In this document: piece by piece, positions 14,637 through 24,282 of the stretch | Numbering within the stretch: position 1 is the first letter of the stretch | Layout of the letters: the number at the start of each line of letters is the position of its first letter | Source: Faecalicatena fissicatena | GTDB taxonomy: Bacteria; Bacillota; Clostridia; Lachnospirales; Lachnospiraceae | Assembly (NCBI GenBank): GCA_001028025.1 | Contig: LDAQ01000019.1 | Coordinates: forward strand, 1 to 64,000 | Length of the DNA stretch: 64,000 nt | Direction of reading: 5' to 3' | Translations under genes and position numbers: made by a program | The notes under the pieces: model-generated | Database searches by the model: none | Seen by the model: the letters and a program-made list of their open reading frames with translations, nothing else | Told to the model about the DNA's origin: nothing

Positions 14637-16700
14637 ATGTGGATAGAAGGTAATTACAGACGTATGTTTTTGGATATGCATATTGCGGATGACAAACCGG
14701 AATATTTGAGCAAGGTGGATCCTGAAAAACTGGTTGGGATGCTGAACGATGCGGGTGCCCAGCAGATTGTTGTCAAATGCCGTACTCACACGGGACTGGC
14801 ACATTATCCCACGGAGATAGGCCTGATGCACAAGGGCCTCCATGGGCGGGACTATGTGAAGGAAATGATTGAGCTGTGCCACAAAAACGGCATTGCAGTA
14901 AAGGCGTATTTTTCACAGAATTATGACAATTATGCCTATGATGCCCATCCGGAATGGCGCATGATTAACGGGAAGGGTCTGACCTCACGGGAGGAGGAAA
15001 AGTATACGGCCGAGAGTATGTTCCGCAAAGGACGTTACGGCATCGTTTGCCCGAACAATGAAGAATACCGCAGATACGTGCACGATTGTCTCACAGAGAT
15101 TACTGAAAATTATGAATTTGAGAGCATTTTTCTGGATATGCCATTCTGGCCGGAAGTATGTTTTTGCCCGAGCTGCCGGAAGAAATATAAGGATGCGACG
15201 GGGAAAGACGACCTGCCGCGTGTAGTGGACTGGTCCGATTCTGAGTTCCGGGAATATCAGTACCTGCGTGAAAAGTGGATGGCCGAGTTCTGTGCCCTTA
15301 GTACAAAAGCGGTTAAGGATGTACGTCCGGAGGTCACAATTGAACACAATATGTGTGTAAATACTTCACCGTGGCGCCACGGTACCAGTGACCTGGTGGG
15401 GGAGGAGTGCGACTATATCGGCGGGGACCTGTACGGCGGTATCCTGGAGGAAAGCTTTATCTGTAAGTATTTCCGGAATCTGACGAAGGCACTGCCCTTT
15501 GTATATATTACATCCCGCTGTGATCCGGGTCTGCAGAGCCATACGACAACCAAGACCATGGAGGAGTTCCTGCTGCATGCTATGACAGCGCTGGTGCATG
15601 ACGGTGCACTGTCAATCTGTGACGGAGCGAATCCGGACGGGACTCTTTCAGAAGAGGTATACGCGGTGGGCGGTCCGGTCCAGAGTGCCTGGGCTGTCTC
15701 GAAGAACTATGAAAAATATGTGGGAGGCAGTCTGAATACGAACGCATCCATCTGGTTTGCGACCCATTCCAAATATGACTGGGCGGAAAACGGCGATGAT
15801 GTGTGTGTGGAAGAGGATTATAAGGAGCCGGACAAGAGATTTATCTATGATAAGCTGGATGTCTGCAAGATTCTGCGCACGGAGAATATCCCCTTTGATG
15901 TTATTCCCAGCAAGAAGCTCGATGAAATACCGAACAATCTGCTTATTATTTCAGAGGTCGTGAATATCCGTGATGAGGAGATGGAACAGATTGAGAAGTT
16001 TGTCAGAGACGGCGGCAATCTTTATCTGTCCGGGCATTTTGGGCATCCGCGCCTGCTGGAGCTGCTTGGTGTGAAGCATCTGGGCCAGACGGAACACAAT
16101 GTTACCTATATGAGTTATACACCGGAAGGTCAGGAACTGTTCCAGGGATTTTCAGAACAAAGCCCGATGGCGGTCCAGGACAGACAGGAGCTGATCGAAG
16201 TGACCGGGGATGCGCAGGTATTGGCCACGATTACGCTTCCCTATACGATGACCGGCAAACGGGAATTCTCTGCCATCCATTCCGACCCGCCGGGAGTTCG
16301 GACGGATTTCCCGGCCATGATTCTGGGGAATGTTGGAAAGGGCAGAATCTTATATGCAGCCGCACCGATTGAGCGCAGCAGACCGCTGATGAGCCGGCGT
16401 GCTTTTGCCCGCATCATCCGCAGCCTGATGGGAGCGCCGGTGTTCACGTCAGATGCGCCGAGCTATGTAGAGGTAGTGAACTGGGAAAAGAACGGGAAGA
16501 ATTACTTTGCAGTTCTTAACCAGCAGGAGGAGGCTCCTTATGTTCCAATGAAGGACATCACGGTCACGGTTCCATATCACATCAAAGGCGCACACCTGCT
16601 TGAGACGAACGAAGTTCTTCCGGTGGAGTATGAGGGCGGCAGTTCTACGGTATTTCTGCCTAAGCTTGAAGTATTTCTGATGTTCGAGGCTGAAAAATAA
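14637..16700 (+). CDS. GHL6-type putative glycoside hydrolase with trimerisation-like domain
   Basis: A 687-residue protein without signal peptide. The N-terminal half is a TIM barrel of the hypothetical glycosyl hydrolase 6 type (RRMFLDMHIAD, later HNGIAVKAYFSQNYDNYAYDAHPEW). It carries the cysteine cluster VCFCPSCRKKY, very like the zinc site of GH42 enzymes, and acidic residues in SIFLDMPFW and TIEHNMC that could be catalytic. The C-terminal half has a beta-galactosidase trimerisation-like Rossmann domain (NNLLIISEVVN to YLSGHFGHPRLLELLG) and a small beta domain. The activity is unknown. I prefer ATG 14637 with AAGGAG upstream, since ATG 14616 has no ribosome binding site. Confidence 0.7.
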   Translation: MWIEGNYRRMFLDMHIADDKPEYLSKVDPEKLVGMLNDAGAQQIVVKCRTHTGLAHYPTEIGLMHKGLHGRDYVKEMIELCHKNGIAVKAYFSQNYDNYAYDAHPEWRMINGKGLTSREEEKYTAESMFRKGRYGIVCPNNEEYRRYVHDCLTEITENYEFESIFLDMPFWPEVCFCPSCRKKYKDATGKDDLPRVVDWSDSEFREYQYLREKWMAEFCALSTKAVKDVRPEVTIEHNMCVNTSPWRHGTSDLVGEECDYIGGDLYGGILEESFICKYFRNLTKALPFVYITSRCDPGLQSHTTTKTMEEFLLHAMTALVHDGALSICDGANPDGTLSEEVYAVGGPVQSAWAVSKNYEKYVGGSLNTNASIWFATHSKYDWAENGDDVCVEEDYKEPDKRFIYDKLDVCKILRTENIPFDVIPSKKLDEIPNNLLIISEVVNIRDEEMEQIEKFVRDGGNLYLSGHFGHPRLLELLGVKHLGQTEHNVTYMSYTPEGQELFQGFSEQSPMAVQDRQELIEVTGDAQVLATITLPYTMTGKREFSAIHSDPPGVRTDFPAMILGNVGKGRILYAAAPIERSRPLMSRRAFARIIRSLMGAPVFTSDAPSYVEVVNWEKNGKNYFAVLNQQEEAPYVPMKDITVTVPYHIKGAHLLETNEVLPVEYEGGSSTVFLPKLEVFLMFEAEK

Positions 16701-16766
16701 AAATCCAAAGATGGATGCCTCGAGGTTAAGAGGGAATGACTGTCATTTGAATTCAAGGGAGGAGCT

Positions 16767-19700
16767 ATGTTTTTTACAATCGAAAAGTTTCAGAAAAGGG
16801 TGGAGGAGCTGAATGCCAGAAGGTATCTGCAGTGCAGGTGCATCGCTCCTTTCGTATCTATGCCGGACGAGGGGGCGGATGATGAAGTACATCTTACCCC
16901 GCCGGATAAAATAGAAGGGGAGCCTTTTGGGCTGAACGATACCTTTGTCGGGAGAGACCGCTATCTGTGGCTGGAAAAGGAAGTGCAGATACCGGAAATA
17001 AAAGAGGGCTGCCGAGCCGTGGGTTTGTTTGATTTTGGAGAAACGGGGGACTGTTATAACAGTGGGTTTGAATCCCTGCTCTATGTTGACGGCGAACCTT
17101 TCCAGGGCGTAGATACCAATCACAGGGAAGTCTTATTTGACGGTCTGGAGGGCAGGACGGTCAGGCTTACGTTTATGCTCTGGACCGGTCTGGAGGGGGG
17201 CGGTGTGCACCGGGATTTCTACCATAGAATGAAGGAGGCGGATCTTGGGTACCTGCACAGGAAAGCGGATGAGCTGTATTACTATGGGAAAGCAATTACA
17301 GAGACTTTACAGCTGCTGTCTCCGGAGGATGATGACTATATTGAGCTGAAACGGCTGTTTGAAAGAGTACTTGACTATATTGACTGGGATGAAGAATTTT
17401 TCTATGAAACCGCGGAGGCTGCCCACAGCGTATTAATGGAAGGGATTGCACGGCTGGAGAAACGCAGCAGGGTGAATATAAATGTAGTGGGACACACCCA
17501 TATCGATGTGGCATGGTTATGGCGGACGAAGCATACAAGGGAGAAGGCGGTCCGTTCTTTTTCAACAGCGCTTCGAATGATGGACAGATATGAAGAGTTT
17601 ACGTTTCTTCAGACACAGCCGCAGCTGTATCAGTATATAAAACAGGACCAGCCCGCTCTGTATGAGAAGATAAAAGAAAAAATAAAAGACGGCAGATGGG
17701 AACCGGATGGCGGCATGTGGGTAGAAGCAGACTGCAATATCCCTTCGGGAGAGTCACTGGTAAGGCAGTTTTTATACGGAATCCGCTTTATGGAACAGGA
17801 GTTTGGAAAGAAATGCGGATACCTCTGGCTGCCTGATGTATTTGGCTATAGCTGGGCACTGCCGCAGATTTTGAAGCAATGCCGTATTGAGACATTTATG
17901 ACGACTAAAATCAGTTGGAATCAGTTTAATACGATACCGGATGATGTCTTCTGGTGGAGGGGAATTGACGGCAGCGAGATACTGACCTATTTTGTCAACA
18001 CACCGGAAGCGGGGCGGGAGCTGGATACGAGATATTCGACTTACAGCGGGATGATGGATCCGCGTACGGCAGCGGGGAGCTGGAAGAAGTTCAGGAATAA
18101 AGATTTAAGTAAGAATACATTGATCTCTTATGGCTATGGAGATGGGGGCGGCGGAGTGACCCGGGATATGCTGGAAATGCGCAGGGCCATGGACAGACTG
18201 CCCGGACTGCCCTGGGTCAAGCCCGTGAAAGCCGGGGAGTTCTTCCAAAATCTTCATGAGGATGTGGAAAACAGTGATGAATATGTACATACATGGGATG
18301 GGGAGCTCTATCTGGAGTATCACCGGGGCACGTATACATCGCAGGCCTATAATAAGAAGACAAACCGCCATATGGAGCAGGAATTGACCCGGACGGAATG
18401 GCTGGCATCTGTTTCCTTTGCAAAAGGCGGCGGATATCCGCATCAGGTAATAGACGCGTGCTGGCGTGAGGTTCTGCTGCAGCAGTTCCATGATATTATT
18501 CCGGGTTCTTCTATCGGGGAAGTCTATCAGGATTCAAAGATATCCTATGGCATGGCAGAAAAAGCTGCTGATGGAGTTAAGAAGGAAGCGTTTGAGAATC
18601 TTATGCGTGCGGGGGAGAATTGTTTTGGGATATATACGGTAAACAGTTTTAGCGGAAAGGAACTGGTGCAGGTGCCGGTGAGTCAGGCCGGATATTTTGC
18701 GGATGCCGGCGGAACAGAGCTGGAGGCACAGCGTACGGATGCAGGGTATGAAGTGCTTGTGGATTTACAGCCGTTTTCTATGCAGAATATTACTTTTGTG
18801 CCGGGAGATTTTGTGCCGGTAGAACAGGTGGTTTTGGAACAAAAATCAGTATTTAAAACTGGTACGAATTGTATCCAAACTCCATTTTATATTATCGAAT
18901 GGAATGAAGCCGGTCAGCTGGTAAAACTTTTTGACAGGGAAAACGGCCGGATGGTTTTAAAAGATGGTGAAAAGGGCAATGTTCTGGAGATTTATGAGGA
19001 TAAGCCGCTAAAATACGATGCCTGGGATATTGACATCTACCATACCCGTAAAATGGAGACTATAGAGAGATGCGGGGAAAAGACGGTAATCGAAGAGGGA
19101 CCGCTAAAGGCTGTGATTCGTTTTGTACATAGCTATCACAAATCAGAGATTACGCAGGATATGGTGGTATACCGGGATTCCAGGAGGATTGATTTTGTAA
19201 CACATGTGGACTGGCGGGAGGACCACAAGCTGTTAAAAACTGCATTCTATACGGATATCAGGGCGGTGAAAGCAACGTATGACATACAGTTCGGGCATGT
19301 GGAACGTCCGACGCATTGGAATACGAGCTGGGACTGGGCGAGGTTTGAGGTCTGCGGACACAAGTGGGCTGATCTTTCAGAAGAGGATTATGGAGCCGCA
19401 CTGCTAAATGACAGCAAATATGGGTACAGCATCAAGGATAGTATTATGCGGCTGAGCCTCTTAAAAAGCGCTAAATTCCCGGATACGTCTGCTGACATGG
19501 GGGAGCATGATTTTACTTACTCGTTTCTTCCACATACAGGCAGGGCACAGGACGGCGGCGTGATTGAGGCGGCAAACGCCCTGAATCTGCCGGCACAGAC
19601 AATGCCGGGGGCCTTTACTGATATCCGCCGGCTTGTCAAAGTGTCGGACGATGGCGTACAGATTGATGCAGTTAAGAAGGCGGAGGATGAGGAATGCCTG

Positions 19701-19883
19701 GTTGTCAGGATGCATGAATGCCGCGGCGGAAGGCATAGAGTAAGGCTGTCTTCTGATTATTGTGTGCAAAAGATCGTCCCCTGCAATCTGCTGGAGGAAG
19801 ATACCGGATGCGCGCAGGAAGGCGGTGCGGCAGAATTTGTGATAAAGCCGTTTGAGATTATGAACTGGAAGATCTATTTATAA
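16767..19883 (+). CDS. GH38 alpha-mannosidase
   Basis: A cytoplasmic retaining alpha-mannosidase of 1038 residues, the usual size for bacterial GH38. An N-terminal cap precedes the catalytic barrel with the zinc-binding motif GHTHIDVAWLWR (His243, Asp247) and the nucleophile Asp357 in LPDVFGYSW. A further zinc ligand probably lies in LLQQFHDIIPGSS. C-terminal beta-sandwich domains follow. Having no signal peptide, it must act on imported oligosaccharides. It is the last gene of locus 1, preceded by GGGAGGAG and followed by a strong hairpin. It is the best clue to the substrate of the upstream transporter. Confidence 0.93.
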   Translation: MFFTIEKFQKRVEELNARRYLQCRCIAPFVSMPDEGADDEVHLTPPDKIEGEPFGLNDTFVGRDRYLWLEKEVQIPEIKEGCRAVGLFDFGETGDCYNSGFESLLYVDGEPFQGVDTNHREVLFDGLEGRTVRLTFMLWTGLEGGGVHRDFYHRMKEADLGYLHRKADELYYYGKAITETLQLLSPEDDDYIELKRLFERVLDYIDWDEEFFYETAEAAHSVLMEGIARLEKRSRVNINVVGHTHIDVAWLWRTKHTREKAVRSFSTALRMMDRYEEFTFLQTQPQLYQYIKQDQPALYEKIKEKIKDGRWEPDGGMWVEADCNIPSGESLVRQFLYGIRFMEQEFGKKCGYLWLPDVFGYSWALPQILKQCRIETFMTTKISWNQFNTIPDDVFWWRGIDGSEILTYFVNTPEAGRELDTRYSTYSGMMDPRTAAGSWKKFRNKDLSKNTLISYGYGDGGGGVTRDMLEMRRAMDRLPGLPWVKPVKAGEFFQNLHEDVENSDEYVHTWDGELYLEYHRGTYTSQAYNKKTNRHMEQELTRTEWLASVSFAKGGGYPHQVIDACWREVLLQQFHDIIPGSSIGEVYQDSKISYGMAEKAADGVKKEAFENLMRAGENCFGIYTVNSFSGKELVQVPVSQAGYFADAGGTELEAQRTDAGYEVLVDLQPFSMQNITFVPGDFVPVEQVVLEQKSVFKTGTNCIQTPFYIIEWNEAGQLVKLFDRENGRMVLKDGEKGNVLEIYEDKPLKYDAWDIDIYHTRKMETIERCGEKTVIEEGPLKAVIRFVHSYHKSEITQDMVVYRDSRRIDFVTHVDWREDHKLLKTAFYTDIRAVKATYDIQFGHVERPTHWNTSWDWARFEVCGHKWADLSEEDYGAALLNDSKYGYSIKDSIMRLSLLKSAKFPDTSADMGEHDFTYSFLPHTGRAQDGGVIEAANALNLPAQTMPGAFTDIRRLVKVSDDGVQIDAVKKAEDEECLVVRMHECRGGRHRVRLSSDYCVQKIVPCNLLEEDTGCAQEGGAAEFVIKPFEIMNWKIYL

Positions 19884-19892
19884 GGAGACAGG

Positions 19893-19927
19893 AAACAGGG
19901 CCGGGAGGATGACTTCCGGCCCTGTTT
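19893..19927. terminator. Hairpin closing glycan locus 1
   Basis: AAACAGGGCCGG (19893-19904), an 11-nt loop and CCGGCCCTGTTT (19916-19927) form a perfect 12-bp GC-rich stem with only a short T-run. A second hairpin TTCGCAGG/CCTGCGAA (19970-19996) follows. Nothing else is evident before 20119. Confidence 0.7.
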
Positions 19928-20118
19928 GGCGTGCATCGGGGCGGGATCTTCACTTGCTCACTGCCGCGCTTCGCAGGCGTAAGTTTCTCCTGCGAAACTC
20001 TTTCCAGTGGCAATTGTTTTGCAAAGGCTTTATAATATATTTGCAGAGATATGAATTCGGGAGAAGAAATCGGGTATTCCTGCTCTAATTATTCTGGGAA
20101 ATAACAGGAGGCAGTTTG

Positions 20119-20826
20119 ATGGCAATTTGGAATCCGTGGCGGGGGTGCCACAGGCAGAGTGAGGGATGCAGATATTGTTACATCCATAAGGGAGATGCCA
20201 GAAAAGGGATCGATACGGATCAGATCGTACGGACAGAAAAGTTTTATGCGCCGGTTGAAAAGAAGACGTCCGGCGATTATAAGATAAAACCAGGGCAGAC
20301 GGTCTACGTCTGTTTTTCGTCGGATTTTCTGCTGGAGGATGCAGACGAATGGCGCGGAGAATGCTGGGACATGATCCGGGAGCGGCAGGATCTGCATTTT
20401 CTGTTTCTGACGAAGCGGATTGACCGCTTTATGCAGTGTATTCCGAAAGACTGGGGAGATGGATATGAAAATGTTACGGTGGGATGTACCATAGAAAATC
20501 AGGAAATGGCCGATGCCAGGCTTGCAGTATTTTCTGAGCTTCCCATAAAACACAGGAACATCATCTGCCAGCCGCTGATCGGAGCCATAGAGCTGGAGCA
20601 GCACCTGAAAGGAGTGGAGCTGGTAGTCGCGGGCGGAGAATCCGACAAAAATGCACGGCCGCTGGATTATGAGTGGGTCCTTTCTCTGAGGGAGCAGTGT
20701 ATCCGGACTGGGACACATTTTGAATTCCGACAGTGTGGGACCTATTTCATCAAAGATGGGAAGCAGTATAAACTGGCCGTAAAAGACCTGGGGAGCCAGG
20801 CCAGGAAAGCTGGAATCAATGTATAG
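20119..20826 (+). CDS. DUF5131 (phage Gp37/Gp68-like) three-cysteine protein
   Basis: A 235-residue protein of the phage Gp37/Gp68 family. The N-terminus WNPWRGCHRQSEGCRYCYIH holds the family's three-cysteine motif (C-x6-C-x2-C), which suggests a metal or Fe-S centre of radical-SAM type. Other family signatures are VCFSSDFLLEDADEWR, FLFLTKRIDRF, VTVGCTIENQEMADARL and VVAGGESDKNARPLDYEWVLSLREQC. Biochemical function is not established. Relatives often sit beside a three-Cys-motif partner (TcmP), which is absent here. AGGAGG lies 7 nt before the ATG. The gene is followed by a GGGGTCAGACCCC palindrome. Confidence 0.8.
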   Translation: MAIWNPWRGCHRQSEGCRYCYIHKGDARKGIDTDQIVRTEKFYAPVEKKTSGDYKIKPGQTVYVCFSSDFLLEDADEWRGECWDMIRERQDLHFLFLTKRIDRFMQCIPKDWGDGYENVTVGCTIENQEMADARLAVFSELPIKHRNIICQPLIGAIELEQHLKGVELVVAGGESDKNARPLDYEWVLSLREQCIRTGTHFEFRQCGTYFIKDGKQYKLAVKDLGSQARKAGINV

Positions 20827-20827
20827 G

Positions 20828-20873
20828 TCCAAAGGGGTCAGACCCCGTTGGCACAGGGGTCTGACCCCTTTGA
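20828..20873. repeat. Paired GGGGTCAGACCCC / GGGGTCTGACCCC palindromes
   Basis: AAAGGGGTCAGACCCC (20831-20846) and GGGGTCTGACCCCTTT (20856-20871) are each near-palindromic and together form a hairpin of about 17 bp with a 9-nt loop. Copies of the same core occur at 59571-59597 and 60796-60814. It may also terminate the DUF5131 gene. Confidence 0.85.
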
Positions 20874-20919
20874 ACGTAGAGATATGAATACGTTTCTTTA
20901 GAAACAGTGGGAGGTATAA

Positions 20920-23900
20920 ATGGCATTACAATTTATTTTTGGGAATTCCGGTGCGGGAAAATCCCATTATTTATATGAGACAGTGATTGAAGATTCCATG
21001 AAGCATCCGGATATGAATTATCTGGTTCTTGTTCCTGAGCAGTTCACGATGCAGACCCAGAAGGATCTGTGCATGCTGCATCCGCGGCATGGGATTATGA
21101 ATATTGATGTTTTGAGCTTCGGGCGGCTTGCGCATCGGATCTTTGAGGAGACCGGGCAGGATACGAAGCGTGTCCTGGATGATGAGGGGAAAAATCTGAT
21201 TCTGCGGAAGATCGCCGGGGACTATGAAAATGAACTGAAGGTACTGCGGGGAAATCTGAAGAAGCAGGGGTATATCAGCGAGGTGAAGTCCGTGATCTCT
21301 GAGTTTACCCAGTATGGAATTGGTTTTGAAAAGCTGGATGAGTTTATGGAGGGCCTGGATCCGGAAAGCTATCTGCATTATAAGCTGCAGGATATCCGCA
21401 GGGTGTATGAGGGATTTGAAAATTATCTTGCGGACAAGTATATCACGAAAGAAGAACTGCTGGATGTGCTCAGCGATGCGGTGCCGCACTCGGAGCTTTT
21501 GAAAAACAGTGTCGTGGTGCTGGATGGCTTTACCGGCTTTACTCCGGTACAGAATAAGCTGCTGGGAGAACTGATGCGGGTGTGCAGAAACGTAGTGGTT
21601 ACCGCGGTGATGGATTCAAGGGAGGACCCTTATGTATATAAACATCCCTATCAGCTGTTTGCACTGAGCCGGCAGATGGTAACGAGCCTTGTGCAGACCG
21701 CACGGGAGAACCGGGCCCGGGTGGAAGAAGCAGTCTGCCTGTACAGCAGGCCGTTTTACCGGTTCAAAGATAACGAGGTGCTGGGATTTTTGGAAGCGGA
21801 GCTTTTCCGTTATTCGAAAAAACAGTATGAAAGGGAGCAGGATGTACTTTCTGTACATGTGGCGCGCAATCCAAAACAGGAGGCCGAATATGTGGCGTCC
21901 GGTATCCGGCACCTGGTCCGGGAAAAGGGGCTCAGGTACCGGGATATTGCGGTAATCGCAAGTGATATGAATGCCTATGCGGTCTGCATGGAAAAAGCAT
22001 GCGATACCTATGGTATTCCCATCTTTATGGATCATAAAAAAAGCATCCTGCTCAATGCATTCGTGGAATATGTGAGAAGCCTGCTCGCAATGGCGGAACA
22101 GAACTTTTCCTATGAAAGTGTGTTCCGTTATCTGCGCACGGGGATGGCGGGATTCACCCGCCGGGAAATCGATCAGATGGAGAATTATGTGCTGGCGCTG
22201 GGGCTGAAGGGCTATAAAAAATGGCAGGCTGCCTGGGTGCGGCGTACATCCGGTATGGAGGAAGAGGCGCTGTCCGAATTAAACGGCCTCAGAGTCCGTT
22301 TTGTTGAACAGCTGGATGCCCTCGTATACGTTCTGAAGCAGCCAAGTAAGACCGTGAAGGACGTGACGGCTGCGGTATATGATTTTCTGGCAAAGCAGCA
22401 GGCACAGGTCCGTCTGAAAGAGATGGAAGTCCGTTTCCAGGAGCAGGGAGAGCTGGCACTTGCGAAAGAGTATGCACAGGTATACCGCATCACGATTGAG
22501 CTGTTTGACAAATTTGTTGAACTGCTGGGAGATGAGCGGATCTCTCTGAAAGAATACTGTGAGCTGCTGGATGCGGGAATGGAGGAGGCAAAGGTAGGAG
22601 TGATTCCGCCGAGCCTTGACCAGGTAGTGATCGGTGACGTGGAGAGAACCCGTCTGAAAGACATCAAGGCGCTCTTCTTTGTGGGGGCAAATGATACACT
22701 TCTTCCCGGCAGTCTGGGGCAGGGAGGCCTCTTGTCTGAGCGGGACAGAGAGCAGTTTGCGGGGCAGAAGATCAGCCTGTCTCCCGGGGCAAAGGAAAAG
22801 ACCTATATCCAGAAGTTTTATTTATATATGAATCTGACAAAACCGACGAAATATCTGTCCATCTCATTCAGCAGAGTTTCCGCAGAGGGAAAAACACTCA
22901 GGCCCGCTTATCTGGTGCAGGATCTGCGGAGGCTTTTTCCGCTGCTTAAGATAAGGGATGAAGAGACAAAAGGACTGGGACAGACAGAGCTGACCGAAAA
23001 AACGGCCATGAACTATCTGGTGCAGGGGCTTAGGGAACGGGCCTTGGGCGTAAATGAGGAGTGGAAAGAACTATATACCTGGTACGTAAAACATGCAGCC
23101 GGAACGGAAAAGATACTGGACGCTGCGTTTTTCAAAAAAACTCCGGAGCACCTTACAAAAACGGCCGCAGAGATGATGTACGGAGATGCCTCCCGTTTCA
23201 GCGTAACGAGGCTGGAGCGGTTCGCCTCCTGTGCCTATGCACATTTCCTGACCTACGGGCTTCGGCTTTCGGATCGGGAAGCGTACCAGTTTGAGGCCAT
23301 GGACCTGGGAAATATAGCCCACCAGTCTATGGAACGATTTGCAAAAAAGGCAGACATCAATCAGGTATCCTGGATCGGGATGCCGGAGGAAATGCGCGCA
23401 CAGCTGATTGAAGAGAGTGTGGAGGAGAGCATCGTGGACTACGGAAATACCGTTCTTTACAGCACCGCGCGAAACGAATATATGATTACCCGTATTAAGA
23501 AGCTGATCCACCGCTCCGTGTGGGCGCTGACAGAACAGCTCAGAAAAGGGGACTTTGTGCCGAGCGGCTATGAGATGAAGTTCGGCAGCGGAAAGATCGA
23601 CAGAATCGACACCTGTGAAGATGAGGAAAAGATCTATGTTAAGGTTACAGACTATAAAACAGGATCCAAGAGCTTCGACATCACGGCCTTTTACCACGGA
23701 CTCCAAATGCAGCTGCCAGTATATCTGAACGCGGCTATGGATATGGAACAGAAAAAACATCCCGGACAGGAAATTCAGCCTGCAGGCATTTTTTATTACC
23801 GCATGAAAGATCCGATTGTGGAAAAAGAGAAAAATGAAGCCCTGCTGGAGGAAAAACTTTTGAAGGAACTGAAACTGGACGGGCTTGTAAATGCGGATGA

Positions 23901-24282
23901 GGCCGTGATTCAGCATCTGGAGAGGGGGCTGACGGGAAACTCCAGCCTCATACCGGTAGGGAAAAACAAAGACGGCAGTCTGAACCGGTATTCCAGAGTG
24001 CTTGCCCCCGATGATTTCCGCACCCTTCTGGCATACACCAAAAAGAAAGAGCGGGAACTCAAAGAAAGGATTCTGTCCGGCGAGACGCGGGCGTGGCCTT
24101 ATGAACTGGGTACAGAGACGGGATGCGATTATTGTGCATACCGGGATATCTGTGGTTTTGACGACCGCCTTGAAGGATGCGAGTACCAGCACATGGACAA
24201 ACTGGACCGGGACGAAGCCGTGGAGAGGATGAGACAAAATGGAAAGGAGCAGCAGGGCGATGAGCGTAAAATGGACCAGTGA
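20920..24282 (+). CDS. addB: AddB subunit of the AddAB helicase-nuclease
   Basis: A 1120-residue subunit of the Firmicutes counterpart of RecBCD, which resects double-strand breaks for RecA-dependent repair. It has an N-terminal P-loop GNSGAGKSHYL, a degenerate helicase core, and a C-terminal RecB-type nuclease with KVTDYKTGSKSFD. The four cysteines that bind the stabilising Fe-S cluster are present: C771 (ASCAYAHF), C1069, C1072 and C1078 (CDYCAYRDIC). Length is as expected (about 1160 in Bacillus). GGGAGG precedes the ATG. The end overlaps addA by 23 nt, so translation is coupled. Confidence 0.97.
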   Translation: MALQFIFGNSGAGKSHYLYETVIEDSMKHPDMNYLVLVPEQFTMQTQKDLCMLHPRHGIMNIDVLSFGRLAHRIFEETGQDTKRVLDDEGKNLILRKIAGDYENELKVLRGNLKKQGYISEVKSVISEFTQYGIGFEKLDEFMEGLDPESYLHYKLQDIRRVYEGFENYLADKYITKEELLDVLSDAVPHSELLKNSVVVLDGFTGFTPVQNKLLGELMRVCRNVVVTAVMDSREDPYVYKHPYQLFALSRQMVTSLVQTARENRARVEEAVCLYSRPFYRFKDNEVLGFLEAELFRYSKKQYEREQDVLSVHVARNPKQEAEYVASGIRHLVREKGLRYRDIAVIASDMNAYAVCMEKACDTYGIPIFMDHKKSILLNAFVEYVRSLLAMAEQNFSYESVFRYLRTGMAGFTRREIDQMENYVLALGLKGYKKWQAAWVRRTSGMEEEALSELNGLRVRFVEQLDALVYVLKQPSKTVKDVTAAVYDFLAKQQAQVRLKEMEVRFQEQGELALAKEYAQVYRITIELFDKFVELLGDERISLKEYCELLDAGMEEAKVGVIPPSLDQVVIGDVERTRLKDIKALFFVGANDTLLPGSLGQGGLLSERDREQFAGQKISLSPGAKEKTYIQKFYLYMNLTKPTKYLSISFSRVSAEGKTLRPAYLVQDLRRLFPLLKIRDEETKGLGQTELTEKTAMNYLVQGLRERALGVNEEWKELYTWYVKHAAGTEKILDAAFFKKTPEHLTKTAAEMMYGDASRFSVTRLERFASCAYAHFLTYGLRLSDREAYQFEAMDLGNIAHQSMERFAKKADINQVSWIGMPEEMRAQLIEESVEESIVDYGNTVLYSTARNEYMITRIKKLIHRSVWALTEQLRKGDFVPSGYEMKFGSGKIDRIDTCEDEEKIYVKVTDYKTGSKSFDITAFYHGLQMQLPVYLNAAMDMEQKKHPGQEIQPAGIFYYRMKDPIVEKEKNEALLEEKLLKELKLDGLVNADEAVIQHLERGLTGNSSLIPVGKNKDGSLNRYSRVLAPDDFRTLLAYTKKKERELKERILSGETRAWPYELGTETGCDYCAYRDICGFDDRLEGCEYQHMDKLDRDEAVERMRQNGKEQQGDERKMDQ

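Noticed and set aside
20089..20832. A 247-codon ORF antisense to the DUF5131 gene
   Set aside because: Plus-strand reading has the three-Cys motif and AGGAGG; the antisense reading has neither family similarity nor start signals.
24239..24259. Upstream ATG of addA at 24239
   Set aside because: It would put the best ribosome binding site (AAAGGAG, 24243-24249) inside the gene; ATG 24260 is better placed.
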